Assembly (NCBI RefSeq): GCF_029623395.1
Contig: NZ_JAPYKK010000005.1
Location: 1 to 64,000 of the forward strand
Length of the DNA: 64,000 bases
Direction: 5' to 3'
Source: Sphingomonas echinoides
GTDB taxonomy: Bacteria; Pseudomonadota; Alphaproteobacteria; Sphingomonadales; Sphingomonadaceae
Below are positions 43,759-51,418 of the stretch, one piece after another. A program made the position numbers and the translations under genes. The notes under the pieces are model-generated. The model did not search any database and was not told the origin of the DNA. It saw only the letters and a program-made list of their open reading frames with translations. The first letter of the stretch is position 1; the number at the start of each line of letters is the position of its first letter.

Positions 43759-46485
43759 TTAGAGAAACAGTTTCCGGATCGACAGCCGCACCGTCCGTCC
43801 GAGCGGGTTGAGATAGCCGGGCTGATAGGCGACCGGTGTCGTGCCATTCGCGTCGGTCACGCGCTGGCGCGTGTCGAACAGGTTGTCGACCGACACTGCC
43901 ACGCGCATGCCCCGCATCCAAGGGTGCGCCTTGACGAGATCGAGCCGCTGCCCGAGATCGCCGAAAAACCGCACGCCGACCGTGCCGAGCCCCGAGAACC
44001 GCAGGTTTTGCGGATTGCCGATCGTCCCGCCGTTGACGTCGGTCGCGCTTTGCCAATTGGCCGACATGCGCACCCCGAGACCGTTGTTGTTATACCCCGC
44101 CTGCCCTTCGAGCTCGTGCCGCGGCTGCCCGCCGCTCGCGCCGATCGCATCGCCGTTGAGCAAGTCGAGCGCGGGGCCGCCTTGCTGAACCAGCACGCGA
44201 TTGGTGAAGTGCCAGGTGTGATACAGCGCGAACTGCAACCGCCCCCCGGCATTGCCGCGTCCGCCGCCGCCAAAGCCCCGACCACCACCGCCGCCACCTG
44301 GACCACCAGGACCACCAGCACCACGACCCGCCCCAGGACCCTCGCCCGCGCCCGCGCCGCCACCGGGGCGACGCATCCCCGCGAACGGGTTCGGCCCGGT
44401 CCCGGCCCGGAAGGCCTCGATCTGTTTCTGAAGTTTGGACTTGAGCGGCGCGGAGAAATTGACTCCCCAGCGCAACTCGGACCGGCTCGTCTCGGCAAAG
44501 TTTATCGGCCTCGTATCAAGGCGTTGCAGCACACCGCTCGTGTCGCGCAGGAAGCGATCCGGAAACGCCTCCTCGATCGCTGCGGTCGCGGTCGGGAAAG
44601 CCACGATCGGATTTTCGACCCGCGCCTGAACGTAATTGGCCGACAGCGTGAGTTGCTTCGTGCTCCACGGCTTCAAGGTCGCACCGACCTTGACCGTATG
44701 GCTGTTGCTCGCGCGCAAATTGGGGTTGCCGCCCGACAAGGTCGTGACCACCGCATTCTGCCCAAGCACGTAATCGAACACCGCCACGTTCGGCGTGGTG
44801 ATCTGCGGGTTGCCGAGTTGCTGCGGGGTCGGAGCGCCGTCCTGATCGGTCACCGACGCGATGATCCGCAGCGGCACCACCGGCGACCAATTGAGGCCAT
44901 AGCCAATCGTCTTGAGCGTCCCGAAGTCGGAAAGCTCGTCCAGCGCAAAATTGCCGTTGACCGACAGGCTCCCGATTGCGCCGAGCACGTCCTTTGCCCG
45001 GCTGGCGATCGGCACGTCGAGGTTAAGCTGCCCGCTCCCGGTCTTGCGCGAAACCGCCCCGGTCGAGGTCAGCCCGGCACGCAACGAACGACTGCTGAAA
45101 TCGGTGATGTCGCCGCCGACGTGGATACTGGTGGTCACGTCGCCAGCGGGCAGCTTGAACAGGCTGCCGGTGAACAGCGCATCGACTTGCGTATCGTTTG
45201 ATACCGAATAGCCGAAATTGGACGGCAGCGGACCGATCATGCCGGGGGTCAGCAACCCGAACGGATTGGCGCTCGGGTCATTGGCGGAGAGGCGGGCCTG
45301 GAACCCGCTCGCGTCGAGCCCGGTATTGGTGAAGGTCTTGGCCTCGCTATGATCATAACCCCCGGTGACCGACCATTGCCACGACCCGACAGTCCCGTTG
45401 AGCACCGTCCCGAAGTGGGCTGCGACGGTCGACGCATGCTGGCTGAGCGGCAGATAGTCCCCGCTGAGCGCGCGATCGACCACCACCGTGTTGGCGAACG
45501 GCGAGAACGGATTCCCCGCCGGCAAGGTCAGCGCGACCGTCGGCAGCCCGAGCAACGAATCGCTGGTCGTCGTCCCCAGCGTGCCGTTGATCGTCGCGGA
45601 CACCTTGCCGATCGACCGGGCGTAGGTGGCGTTGGCGTTGAACGTCTGCGTCTCGGGCAACAGCGTGCGGTACCGCGTCACGTCGGTGCTGTTCGGGCGC
45701 CCGGCGGTGCCCGCGAAGTCCGCGAGCGTCGGGGTCGTGCCGGGCACGCCGGCGATCGTCGCGGTGCCAAGCGCCGGATCGATCGCCGCGCCGCCAAGCC
45801 CGACGACATTGCCCCCGAGCGCGAACGGCGTCGGGGTGCGGACGATTCCGCGCTCGTCCTCGGTCAGTGCATTCGCGCCCTGATATTCGAGGTGGAGGTT
45901 GAGCCGGCCGGTCCGTGCGATCTTGAGCAGGTCGAGCTCGGCTTGCGGCGCATTCCGACCGCCCGCGGTCGCCAGCCGGTCGGCCAGTTCGACCGTCGCC
46001 GCGCGGAAGCGCTTGCGCAGGACGAAGTTCACCACTTTCTGGTCGGCGCGATAGCCGTATTTGAGCGCGACTTCCTCAGGCAGGATATCGACGCGCTGGA
46101 TCGCCTCGGTCGGCAGGTCGCGGATCTCCTGGAACCCCGAAATGCGCTTGCCGTCGATCAGCACCACCGGCGCGCCCCCGCTGCCCCGATCGCTGCGGAT
46201 CTGCGGGGAAAGCTCGGCGAGCAATTCGGTCACCGACCCGACGCCGTAGGAGCGGATGTCGGCCGGGCTCAATTGCTGTTCGGGCGGAATGTCGCCGACC
46301 ACGGACCCTGGCGGACGCGCGCCCTGCACGACGATATCGGGGCCGTCCTCGCCCGCATCGGTGCCACCCTCGCCTGCCTCGGTCACGGGCGGGGCGGCCT
46401 GCGCGGGCACGGTCGCCTGTTGCGCCAGGGCAAAGCTTGGGGTCGCCGCAAGCGCGAGCGTAAGCAGGACAGTCGATCGCGTCAT
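43759..46485 (-). CDS. TonB-dependent receptor with glycine-rich insertion
   Basis: 908 residues from ATG 46485: signal peptide ending FALAQ, an acidic linker with the TonB-box-like DIVVQGARPPGSVVGD, a plug domain (VTELLAELSPQIRSDRGSGG...VVLIDGKRISGF) and a barrel ending in SIRKLFL. Near residues 702-748 there is a low-complexity stretch made almost only of Gly, Pro, Ala and Arg, encoded at about 44240-44380, probably in an extracellular loop. It converges on the flavodoxin-fold gene with a 13-base gap. The ligand is unknown. Confidence 0.9.
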   Translation of the reverse strand: MTRSTVLLTLALAATPSFALAQQATVPAQAAPPVTEAGEGGTDAGEDGPDIVVQGARPPGSVVGDIPPEQQLSPADIRSYGVGSVTELLAELSPQIRSDRGSGGAPVVLIDGKRISGFQEIRDLPTEAIQRVDILPEEVALKYGYRADQKVVNFVLRKRFRAATVELADRLATAGGRNAPQAELDLLKIARTGRLNLHLEYQGANALTEDERGIVRTPTPFALGGNVVGLGGAAIDPALGTATIAGVPGTTPTLADFAGTAGRPNSTDVTRYRTLLPETQTFNANATYARSIGKVSATINGTLGTTTSDSLLGLPTVALTLPAGNPFSPFANTVVVDRALSGDYLPLSQHASTVAAHFGTVLNGTVGSWQWSVTGGYDHSEAKTFTNTGLDASGFQARLSANDPSANPFGLLTPGMIGPLPSNFGYSVSNDTQVDALFTGSLFKLPAGDVTTSIHVGGDITDFSSRSLRAGLTSTGAVSRKTGSGQLNLDVPIASRAKDVLGAIGSLSVNGNFALDELSDFGTLKTIGYGLNWSPVVPLRIIASVTDQDGAPTPQQLGNPQITTPNVAVFDYVLGQNAVVTTLSGGNPNLRASNSHTVKVGATLKPWSTKQLTLSANYVQARVENPIVAFPTATAAIEEAFPDRFLRDTSGVLQRLDTRPINFAETSRSELRWGVNFSAPLKSKLQKQIEAFRAGTGPNPFAGMRRPGGGAGAGEGPGAGRGAGGPGGPGGGGGGRGFGGGGRGNAGGRLQFALYHTWHFTNRVLVQQGGPALDLLNGDAIGASGGQPRHELEGQAGYNNNGLGVRMSANWQSATDVNGGTIGNPQNLRFSGLGTVGVRFFGDLGQRLDLVKAHPWMRGMRVAVSVDNLFDTRQRVTDANGTTPVAYQPGYLNPLGRTVRLSIRKLFL

Positions 46486-46587
46486 TGGGGTTCCGGTGTA
46501 GTGCAGTGGCGCAGGGTGCATGCCCCCGGTACGGCGCAAGTGTCGCAAGATTGTGCCGGGGATCGCGCCGGGCGAAACAATTGCGCC

Positions 46588-46618
46588 TTCATCCCGGCGG
46601 TAAGCCCGGATGACGAAG
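46588..46618. repeat. Imperfect GGATGA-type hairpin after mccA
   Basis: CTTC-ATCC-CGG pairs imperfectly with CCC-GGAT-GACGAAG over a short loop. It looks like a palindromic REP-type sequence or a terminator between the mccA stop and the downstream receptor promoter. Only one copy was seen here. Confidence 0.5.
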
Positions 46619-46633
46619 GTGGAGAGCTGCCCC

Positions 46634-48490
46634 TCAGTCCGCCCGCGCGATCCGCACCAGCACCGTACCCTCGCTCACTTGCCCGCCGCTCGCCGCCGAC
46701 AGCTCGGCGACGGTGCCGTCGAACGGCGCGGTCAGGCTGTGCTCCATCTTCATCGCCTCGAGCGTGACGAGCTTCTGCCCCTTGGTCACCACATCCCCTG
46801 CCGCGACATCGACCGCGATGATCCGCCCCGGCATCGGCGACAGGATCGCGCCATCCGCCGCCGCCCCGGACGCGGTGCCGTACGGCCGCCACAACCGATA
46901 CGACCGCGCCTCGCCGAGCGCGAACAGCGTGATTTCGTCCTCCGCCAGATCGTCGTCCGGGATCACGTTTTCGATCGCATGGACCGTCCCCGCCTGATCG
47001 ACGATCCGCACGGTCCGGCGTGGCGCGCCATTCAACCGGAACCCGCTACCCGCCGTCCACGGCGCGCTCTCGTCCGCGCTCACCAGCGCGGCAGCGACCG
47101 CGTGCAACGCAGCCGGCTCGGTCTCCGGCGGTTGCGTCAGCGCATCCCCCCGCCGCGCGATCAACCCGGTGTCGACCGCGCCCGACCGGAAATCTGGATC
47201 GCTGCACAACCGCCCGAGGAAGCCCGCATTGGTCTGGACCGGCCACACCTCGACCTCGGTGGTCGCGTCCCACAGCCGGTCGATCGCCGCGACGCGCGTG
47301 GGCGCGTGGACGATCAGCTTGGCGATCATCGGATCGTAGAAGGGCGACACCGCGCCCCCCTGCTCGACCCCGGTCTCGACCCGCGCGTCCTCGGGCAGGA
47401 CGAGATGATCGAGCGGCCCGGTCGAGGGCAGGAAGCCGGTCGACGGATTTTCGGCATAGAGCCGCGCTTCCATCGCCCAGCCGTTGATGCTCAGCTCATT
47501 CTGCTGCCGTGGCAACGGCTCGCCACTGGCGACCAGAAGCTGCCATTCGACCAGATCGACCCCGGTGATTTCCTCGGTGACGGGATGCTCGACCTGCAGC
47601 CGGGTGTTCATTTCCATGAACCAGATGCGGTCGGCGCGAAGCCCCTCGCTCGCATCCGCGATGAACTCGATCGTGCCTGCGCCGACATAATCGACCGCCT
47701 TCGCCGCCCGCACCGCCGCCGCGCAAATCGCGTCACGCGTTGCGGGCGTCATGCCGGGGGCCGGCGCTTCCTCGATCACCTTCTGGTGGCGGCGCTGGAG
47801 CGAACAGTCGCGCTCGAACAAATGGACGACGTTGCCCTGTGTATCGCCGAACACCTGCACCTCGAGATGGCGCGGCGACAGGATATACTTCTCGATCAGC
47901 ACGCGCGCATCGCCGAACGACGCCGCCGCCTCGCGCTGGCACGACAGCAGCCCGTCGGCGAACTCGGCTGCGCTTTCGATGCGTCGCATCCCCTTGCCGC
48001 CGCCGCCCGCGACCGCCTTGATCAGCACCGGGTAGCCGATCGCATCCGCCTCGGCGCGAAGCCGTTCGGGCGACTGGTCCTCGCCAAGATAGCCCGGCGT
48101 CACCGGGACACCCGCTTCGATCATCCGTGCCTTGGCGGCATCCTTCAGCCCCATCGCGCGGATGCTGTCGGGATTAGGTCCGACCCAGATCAGCCCCGCG
48201 TCGATCACGCTCTGCGCGAAATCGGCATTCTCCGAGAGGAAGCCATAGCCCGGATGAATCGCCTCCGCGCCGGTCTGGCGTGCCGCCGCGATGATCCTGT
48301 CGCCGACCAGATAGCTTTCGCGCGCCGGGCTCGGCCCGATGTGGACGGCTTCATCCGCCTCGCGCACGTGCAATGCGCCCGCATCGGCGTCGGAATAGAC
48401 CGCGATCGTCCGCACCCCCATGTGGCGCGCGGTGCGGATGATGCGGCAGGCGATCTCGCCGCGATTGGCGATGAGCAGCGATTGGATCAC
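46634..48490 (-). CDS. mccA: Biotin-dependent acyl-CoA carboxylase alpha subunit (methylcrotonyl-CoA type)
   Basis: Biotin carboxylase plus biotin carrier in one chain, 618 residues from GTG 48490. ATP-grasp domain signatures ISLLIANRGEIACRI-like opening, KAVAGGGGKGMRRI, EKYILSPRHLEVQVFGD and FMEMNTRLQVEHPVTE are present, and the biotinylation motif EAMKMEHS places biotin on Lys581. It pairs with the beta subunit at 49681-51282, whose features indicate methylcrotonyl-CoA carboxylase (leucine breakdown; also called liuD). It starts one base after the NTF2-like gene. The longer open frame to 48646 overlaps that gene and is rejected. Confidence 0.9.
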   Translation of the reverse strand: MIQSLLIANRGEIACRIIRTARHMGVRTIAVYSDADAGALHVREADEAVHIGPSPARESYLVGDRIIAAARQTGAEAIHPGYGFLSENADFAQSVIDAGLIWVGPNPDSIRAMGLKDAAKARMIEAGVPVTPGYLGEDQSPERLRAEADAIGYPVLIKAVAGGGGKGMRRIESAAEFADGLLSCQREAAASFGDARVLIEKYILSPRHLEVQVFGDTQGNVVHLFERDCSLQRRHQKVIEEAPAPGMTPATRDAICAAAVRAAKAVDYVGAGTIEFIADASEGLRADRIWFMEMNTRLQVEHPVTEEITGVDLVEWQLLVASGEPLPRQQNELSINGWAMEARLYAENPSTGFLPSTGPLDHLVLPEDARVETGVEQGGAVSPFYDPMIAKLIVHAPTRVAAIDRLWDATTEVEVWPVQTNAGFLGRLCSDPDFRSGAVDTGLIARRGDALTQPPETEPAALHAVAAALVSADESAPWTAGSGFRLNGAPRRTVRIVDQAGTVHAIENVIPDDDLAEDEITLFALGEARSYRLWRPYGTASGAAADGAILSPMPGRIIAVDVAAGDVVTKGQKLVTLEAMKMEHSLTAPFDGTVAELSAASGGQVSEGTVLVRIARAD

Positions 48491-48491
48491 G

Positions 48492-48980
48492 TCAGTTCTC
48501 GCAACCCGTCGTCCGCGACGACCAGGTGATGTTCTGCACCAGCCAGCGCCCGTTCTCGCGGACCAGATCGAAATGATCGTAGCCGCAATGGTGCCGCACG
48601 CCGTTGATGCTGAAGGTATAAGGCGCCCACACCATGGCGATATCACCGTCGATCTCGATCGCGGGGGTGGCGATCTTTTCCGCGTACTGCTCCGCTCCCG
48701 GGGCGAAACGTGCGAGCAGTTCGGCGCGAGTCATGTGCTTTACGGTGCGGGTACCGTCGGCGTTTTCCGTCGCTGCGGTGGCAGTCGCATCGGGGCGCAT
48801 CGCCTCCCCGATCCGCGCAGCATCGCGCGCGCCGATCCCGGCAAGCAGCGCGGTGACGGGGGCGAGGACCTGCCCCTCCTCGGAAGCGGGGGGCGGCAGG
48901 CCGGTGCCCTTGGGCATCGGTTGCACCGGGGTGACTTGCGACGACATTTGCGCAGCGAGAAGGGCGAAGATCATCGACAT
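48492..48980 (-). CDS. NTF2/SnoaL-like protein
   Basis: 162 residues from ATG 48980 (GGAG nine bases upstream); a GTG at 48989 would add three codons. The C-terminal 120 residues have the cone-shaped NTF2-like pattern (LLAGIGARDAARIGEAMRPDATA...DGDIAMVWAPYTFSINGVRHHCGYDHFDLVRENGRWLVQNITWS). The N-terminus is hydrophobic and may be a signal peptide or anchor. No specific substrate is evident. The DUF559 element begins 18 bases upstream of its start, so its expression may be affected by that insertion. Confidence 0.8.
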   Translation of the reverse strand: MSMIFALLAAQMSSQVTPVQPMPKGTGLPPPASEEGQVLAPVTALLAGIGARDAARIGEAMRPDATATAATENADGTRTVKHMTRAELLARFAPGAEQYAEKIATPAIEIDGDIAMVWAPYTFSINGVRHHCGYDHFDLVRENGRWLVQNITWSSRTTGCEN

Positions 48981-48997
48981 GGCAGGCACTCCGGCAA

Positions 48998-49053
48998 ATT
49001 CCTCCCCGAGCTTGTCTCGGGGAGGGGGACCATGCGAAGCATGGTGGAGGGGT
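48998..49053 (+). repeat. Left terminal repeat of the DUF559 element
   Basis: Contains a perfect 10-bp hairpin CCTCCCCGAG-CTTGT-CTCGGGGAGG (49001-49025), then GGGGACC, the inner hairpin CCATGC-GAA-GCATGG (49030-49044) and GGTGGAGGGGT. Confidence 0.85.
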
Positions 49054-49081
49054 TGGCGCGACGCTTGGGGGAGCGAGCAGC

Positions 49082-49498
49082 ATGATCAGGGGCACAGCCG
49101 ACGCGTTTCGTCGCTCGCGCGCGTCGCGGCGCGAAATGACCTTGCCCGAGGTCTTGCTGTGGCAGCAGTTGCGCAAACGCGGCACGGGGCACAAATGGCG
49201 GCGGCAACATCCCGCAGGCGACTACTCGCTCGATTTCTATTGCTATGCCGCGCGGCTTTGCATCGAGGTTGACGGCGAGGCACACAATCGCAGCGACCGG
49301 CCGCAACGCGATGCCAGACGGGACGCCTGGCTCGAAGCACAGAGGATCGTCACGCTGCGAATCCCGGCAATCGACATCCTGCGCGACCTCGATGCAGTCC
49401 TGCGGGCCATCGTCGCGCACGCTACGGAGCGCGCACCCCTCCACCCCCCGGCTGCGCCGGGCGGTCCCCCTCCCCGAAACGAGCTCGGGAAGGAATGA
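49082..49498 (+). CDS. DUF559 (Vsr-like PD-(D/E)XK) endonuclease-domain protein
   Basis: 138 residues. The DUF559 core runs from about residue 20 to 112: TLPEVLLWQQLR (Glu23), GDYSLDFYCYAARLCIEVDGEAH with Asp51, Glu62 and Asp64 as the probable metal ligands and His68 nearby, and the closing helix RIPAIDILRDLDAVLRAIV. The family shares the fold of Vsr mismatch endonuclease, but its role is not established. The last 20 residues (from 119 on, Pro-rich) are encoded by the right terminal repeat, and the stop codon sits at the repeat's outer edge. No methyltransferase lies nearby. It is oriented against the mcc genes. Confidence 0.88.
   Translation: MIRGTADAFRRSRASRREMTLPEVLLWQQLRKRGTGHKWRRQHPAGDYSLDFYCYAARLCIEVDGEAHNRSDRPQRDARRDAWLEAQRIVTLRIPAIDILRDLDAVLRAIVAHATERAPLHPPAAPGGPPPRNELGKE
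49435..49496 (-). repeat. Right terminal repeat of the DUF559 element
   Basis: Inverted copy of the left end: ACCCCTCCACC, inner hairpin CCCGGC-TGC-GCCGGG (49447-49461), GGTCCCCCTCCCCGA and an imperfect outer hairpin ending AGGAAT. It also encodes the C-terminus of the DUF559 protein. Confidence 0.85.
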
Positions 49499-49508
49499 TT
49501 CTCTCCTA

Positions 49509-49662
49509 AATCCTCCCCGAGCTCTGCTCGGGGAGGGGGACCGTGAGCATTCAGCGACCGGTGGAGGGGTGGATGCCGGGTGCGACGTCTGCGGTCGCGC
49601 AGACCCCTCCACCACCAGTCTGAAGAAGACTGGCGGTCCCCCTCCCCCGTTGGGGGAGGATT
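49509..49662. repeat. 154-bp gene-less doublet of the DUF559-element repeats (REPIN-like)
   Basis: Same terminal units as the element 13 bases upstream. The left arm (49509-49542) has the hairpin CCTCCCCGAGC-TCT-GCTCGGGGAGG and GGGGACC, then GGTGGAGGGGT (49560-49570). The right arm has ACCCCTCCACC (49603-49613), an inner hairpin CCAGTCT-GAAGA-AGACTGG and GGTCCCCCTCCCCC...GGGGAGGATT (49635-49662). The 32-base centre is unrelated to the nuclease gene. This is what a non-autonomous copy would look like. It lies just after the mccB stop. Confidence 0.85.
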
Positions 49663-49680
49663 GAAAAGCGTGCACCCCCA

Positions 49681-51282
49681 TCACATCCGGAACACGCCAA
49701 ACGCCGGCCGCTCCGGGATGGGCGCGTTCAGCGTCACCGCGAACGCCAACCCCAGCACGTCGCGCGTCTGCGCCGGATCGATGATCCCATCATCCCACAG
49801 CCGCGCGGTCGCATACCAGGGATTGCCCTCATCCTCATATTTCTGCCGGATCGGTGCCTTGAACGCCTCCGCCTCATCCGGCGACCAGCCCTCAGCATCC
49901 CGGTGCACCGTCGCCAGCACCGAAGCCGCCTGCTCGCCCCCCATCACCGAGATCCGGCTGTTGGGCCAGCTGAACAGGAACCGCGGCGAATAGGCCCGCC
50001 CGCACATCCCGTAATTCCCCGCCCCGAAGCTCCCCCCGATCAGCACGGTAATCTTGGGCACCGTAGCCGTCGCAACGGCGGTAACGAGCTTCGCGCCATG
50101 CTTGGCGATCCCCTCCGCCTCATACCGCCCGCCAACCATGAACCCCGATATGTTCTGCAGGAACAGCAACGGGATCTTCCGCTGGCACGCGAGCTCGATG
50201 AAATGCGCGCCCTTCTGCGCGCTCTCCGAAAACAGCACGCCGTTGTTGGCGAGGATCGCGATCGGAATTCCCCAGATATGCGCAAACCCGCACACCAGCG
50301 ACGTCCCGTACAACGCTTTGAACTCGTGGAACTCCGACCCGTCGACCAGCCGCGCGATGATCTCGTGCACGTCATACGGCGCACGCACATCTGCAGGCAC
50401 GATCCCGTACAATTCCTCGGCAGCAAACTTCGGCAACCGCGGTTCGACGTAATTGACCGCACCCTCAGTCTGCGGCGGCAACATCGAAACGATATCGCGC
50501 ACGATCGTCAGAGCATGATCGTCATCCTCCGCAACATGATCGACCACGCCCGACTTGCGTCCATGCGTATCCGCACCGCCAAGTTCCTCAGCCGAAATCA
50601 CCTCGCCCGTCGCCGCCTTCACCAGCGGCGGTCCGGCGAGGAAGATCGTCCCCTGCCCGCGCACGATGATAGTCTCGTCCGACATCGCGGGAACATACGC
50701 CCCGCCCGCAGTACAGCTTCCCATCACGCAGGCGATCTGCGGAATGCCCTTCGCCGACATGTTCGCCTGGTTGAAGAAGATCCGCCCGAAATGATCGCGA
50801 TCCGGGAACACCTCCGCCTGATGCGGCAGGTTCGCGCCGCCGCTGTCGACGAGGTAGATGCACGGCAGATGGTTCGCCTCGGCGATCTCCTGCGCGCGCA
50901 GATGCTTCTTCACGGTCAGCGGATAATAGGTCCCGCCCTTCACGGTCGCATCGTTGCACAGGATCATGCACTGCCGCCCCGACACGCGCCCGATCCCCGC
51001 GATCACGCCCGCGCCCGGCACCTCGTCATCATACAGGCCGTTCGCCGCAAGCTGGCCGATCTCGAGGAACGGCGACCCCGGATCGAGCAGCCGCTCGACC
51101 CGCTCACGCGGAAGCAATTTGCCGCGCGCGGTATGGCGCTCTCGGCTCTTGGCGTTGCCCCCCAGCGCGGCGGTCGCGACGTCCGCCGCCAGCCGCTCTA
51201 CAAGCGCGCGATTGTGCGCGGCATTGGCGTTGAAAGTGCCGCTGTCGATGCTGATCTTAGAGTCTAGGACGGGGGCGCTCAA
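49681..51282 (-). CDS. mccB: Methylcrotonyl-CoA carboxylase beta (carboxyltransferase) subunit
   Basis: 533-residue carboxyltransferase moving CO2 from biotin to an acyl-Co[27 protein letters not shown] and [25 protein letters not shown] are features I associate with the methylcrotonyl-CoA group (leucine degradation; liuB). Both halves of the crotonase-fold domain pair ([31 protein letters not shown]) are intact. Its biotin-carrying partner lies 1.2 kb downstream on the same strand, separated by the DUF559 element, a repeat doublet and an NTF2-like gene. It is divergent from the M13 peptidase gene. Confidence 0.92.
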   Translation of the reverse strand: MSAPVLDSKISIDSGTFNANAAHNRALVERLAADVATAALGGNAKSRERHTARGKLLPRERVERLLDPGSPFLEIGQLAANGLYDDEVPGAGVIAGIGRVSGRQCMILCNDATVKGGTYYPLTVKKHLRAQEIAEANHLPCIYLVDSGGANLPHQAEVFPDRDHFGRIFFNQANMSAKGIPQIACVMGSCTAGGAYVPAMSDETIIVRGQGTIFLAGPPLVKAATGEVISAEELGGADTHGRKSGVVDHVAEDDDHALTIVRDIVSMLPPQTEGAVNYVEPRLPKFAAEELYGIVPADVRAPYDVHEIIARLVDGSEFHEFKALYGTSLVCGFAHIWGIPIAILANNGVLFSESAQKGAHFIELACQRKIPLLFLQNISGFMVGGRYEAEGIAKHGAKLVTAVATATVPKITVLIGGSFGAGNYGMCGRAYSPRFLFSWPNSRISVMGGEQAASVLATVHRDAEGWSPDEAEAFKAPIRQKYEDEGNPWYATARLWDDGIIDPAQTRDVLGLAFAVTLNAPIPERPAFGVFRM

Positions 51283-51418
51283 GGGCGGTTTCCTGCTTGC
51301 AGTATCCGTTGCATTTGAAACTGCCTAGCGACCCCGGACGGCGAAGGAAAGCCGATTGGCAGAACCGTGGCGCGGGTCTATCGCCGCCCCACGTGATAGT
51401 TACCGAGGATACTTGTCG

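Larger units (their letters stand above)
48998..49496 (+). mobile_element. Inverted-repeat element carrying a DUF559 nuclease gene (REPtron-like)
   Basis: 499-bp unit. The outer ends are 34-nt inverted repeats (48998-49031 and 49463-49496) with only three mismatches; 15 bases in a row (TCGGGGAGGGGGACC) are identical. Inside them is a perfect 11-nt inverted block GGTGGAGGGGT (49043-49053 / 49435-49445). Between outer and inner blocks each end has its own hairpin: CCATGC-GAA-GCATGG on the left and CCCGGC-TGC-GCCGGG on the right, equal in structure but not in sequence. One ORF fills the interior on the strand opposite to the surrounding carboxylase genes. No target duplication is evident. Classification as mobile is inference from architecture. 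Confidence 0.75.

Noticed and set aside
49082..49498. DUF559 protein as a dedicated Vsr mismatch-repair partner of a DNA methyltransferase
   Set aside because: No methyltransferase or restriction gene lies nearby, and the gene is bounded by its own repeats rather than part of a restriction-modification locus.
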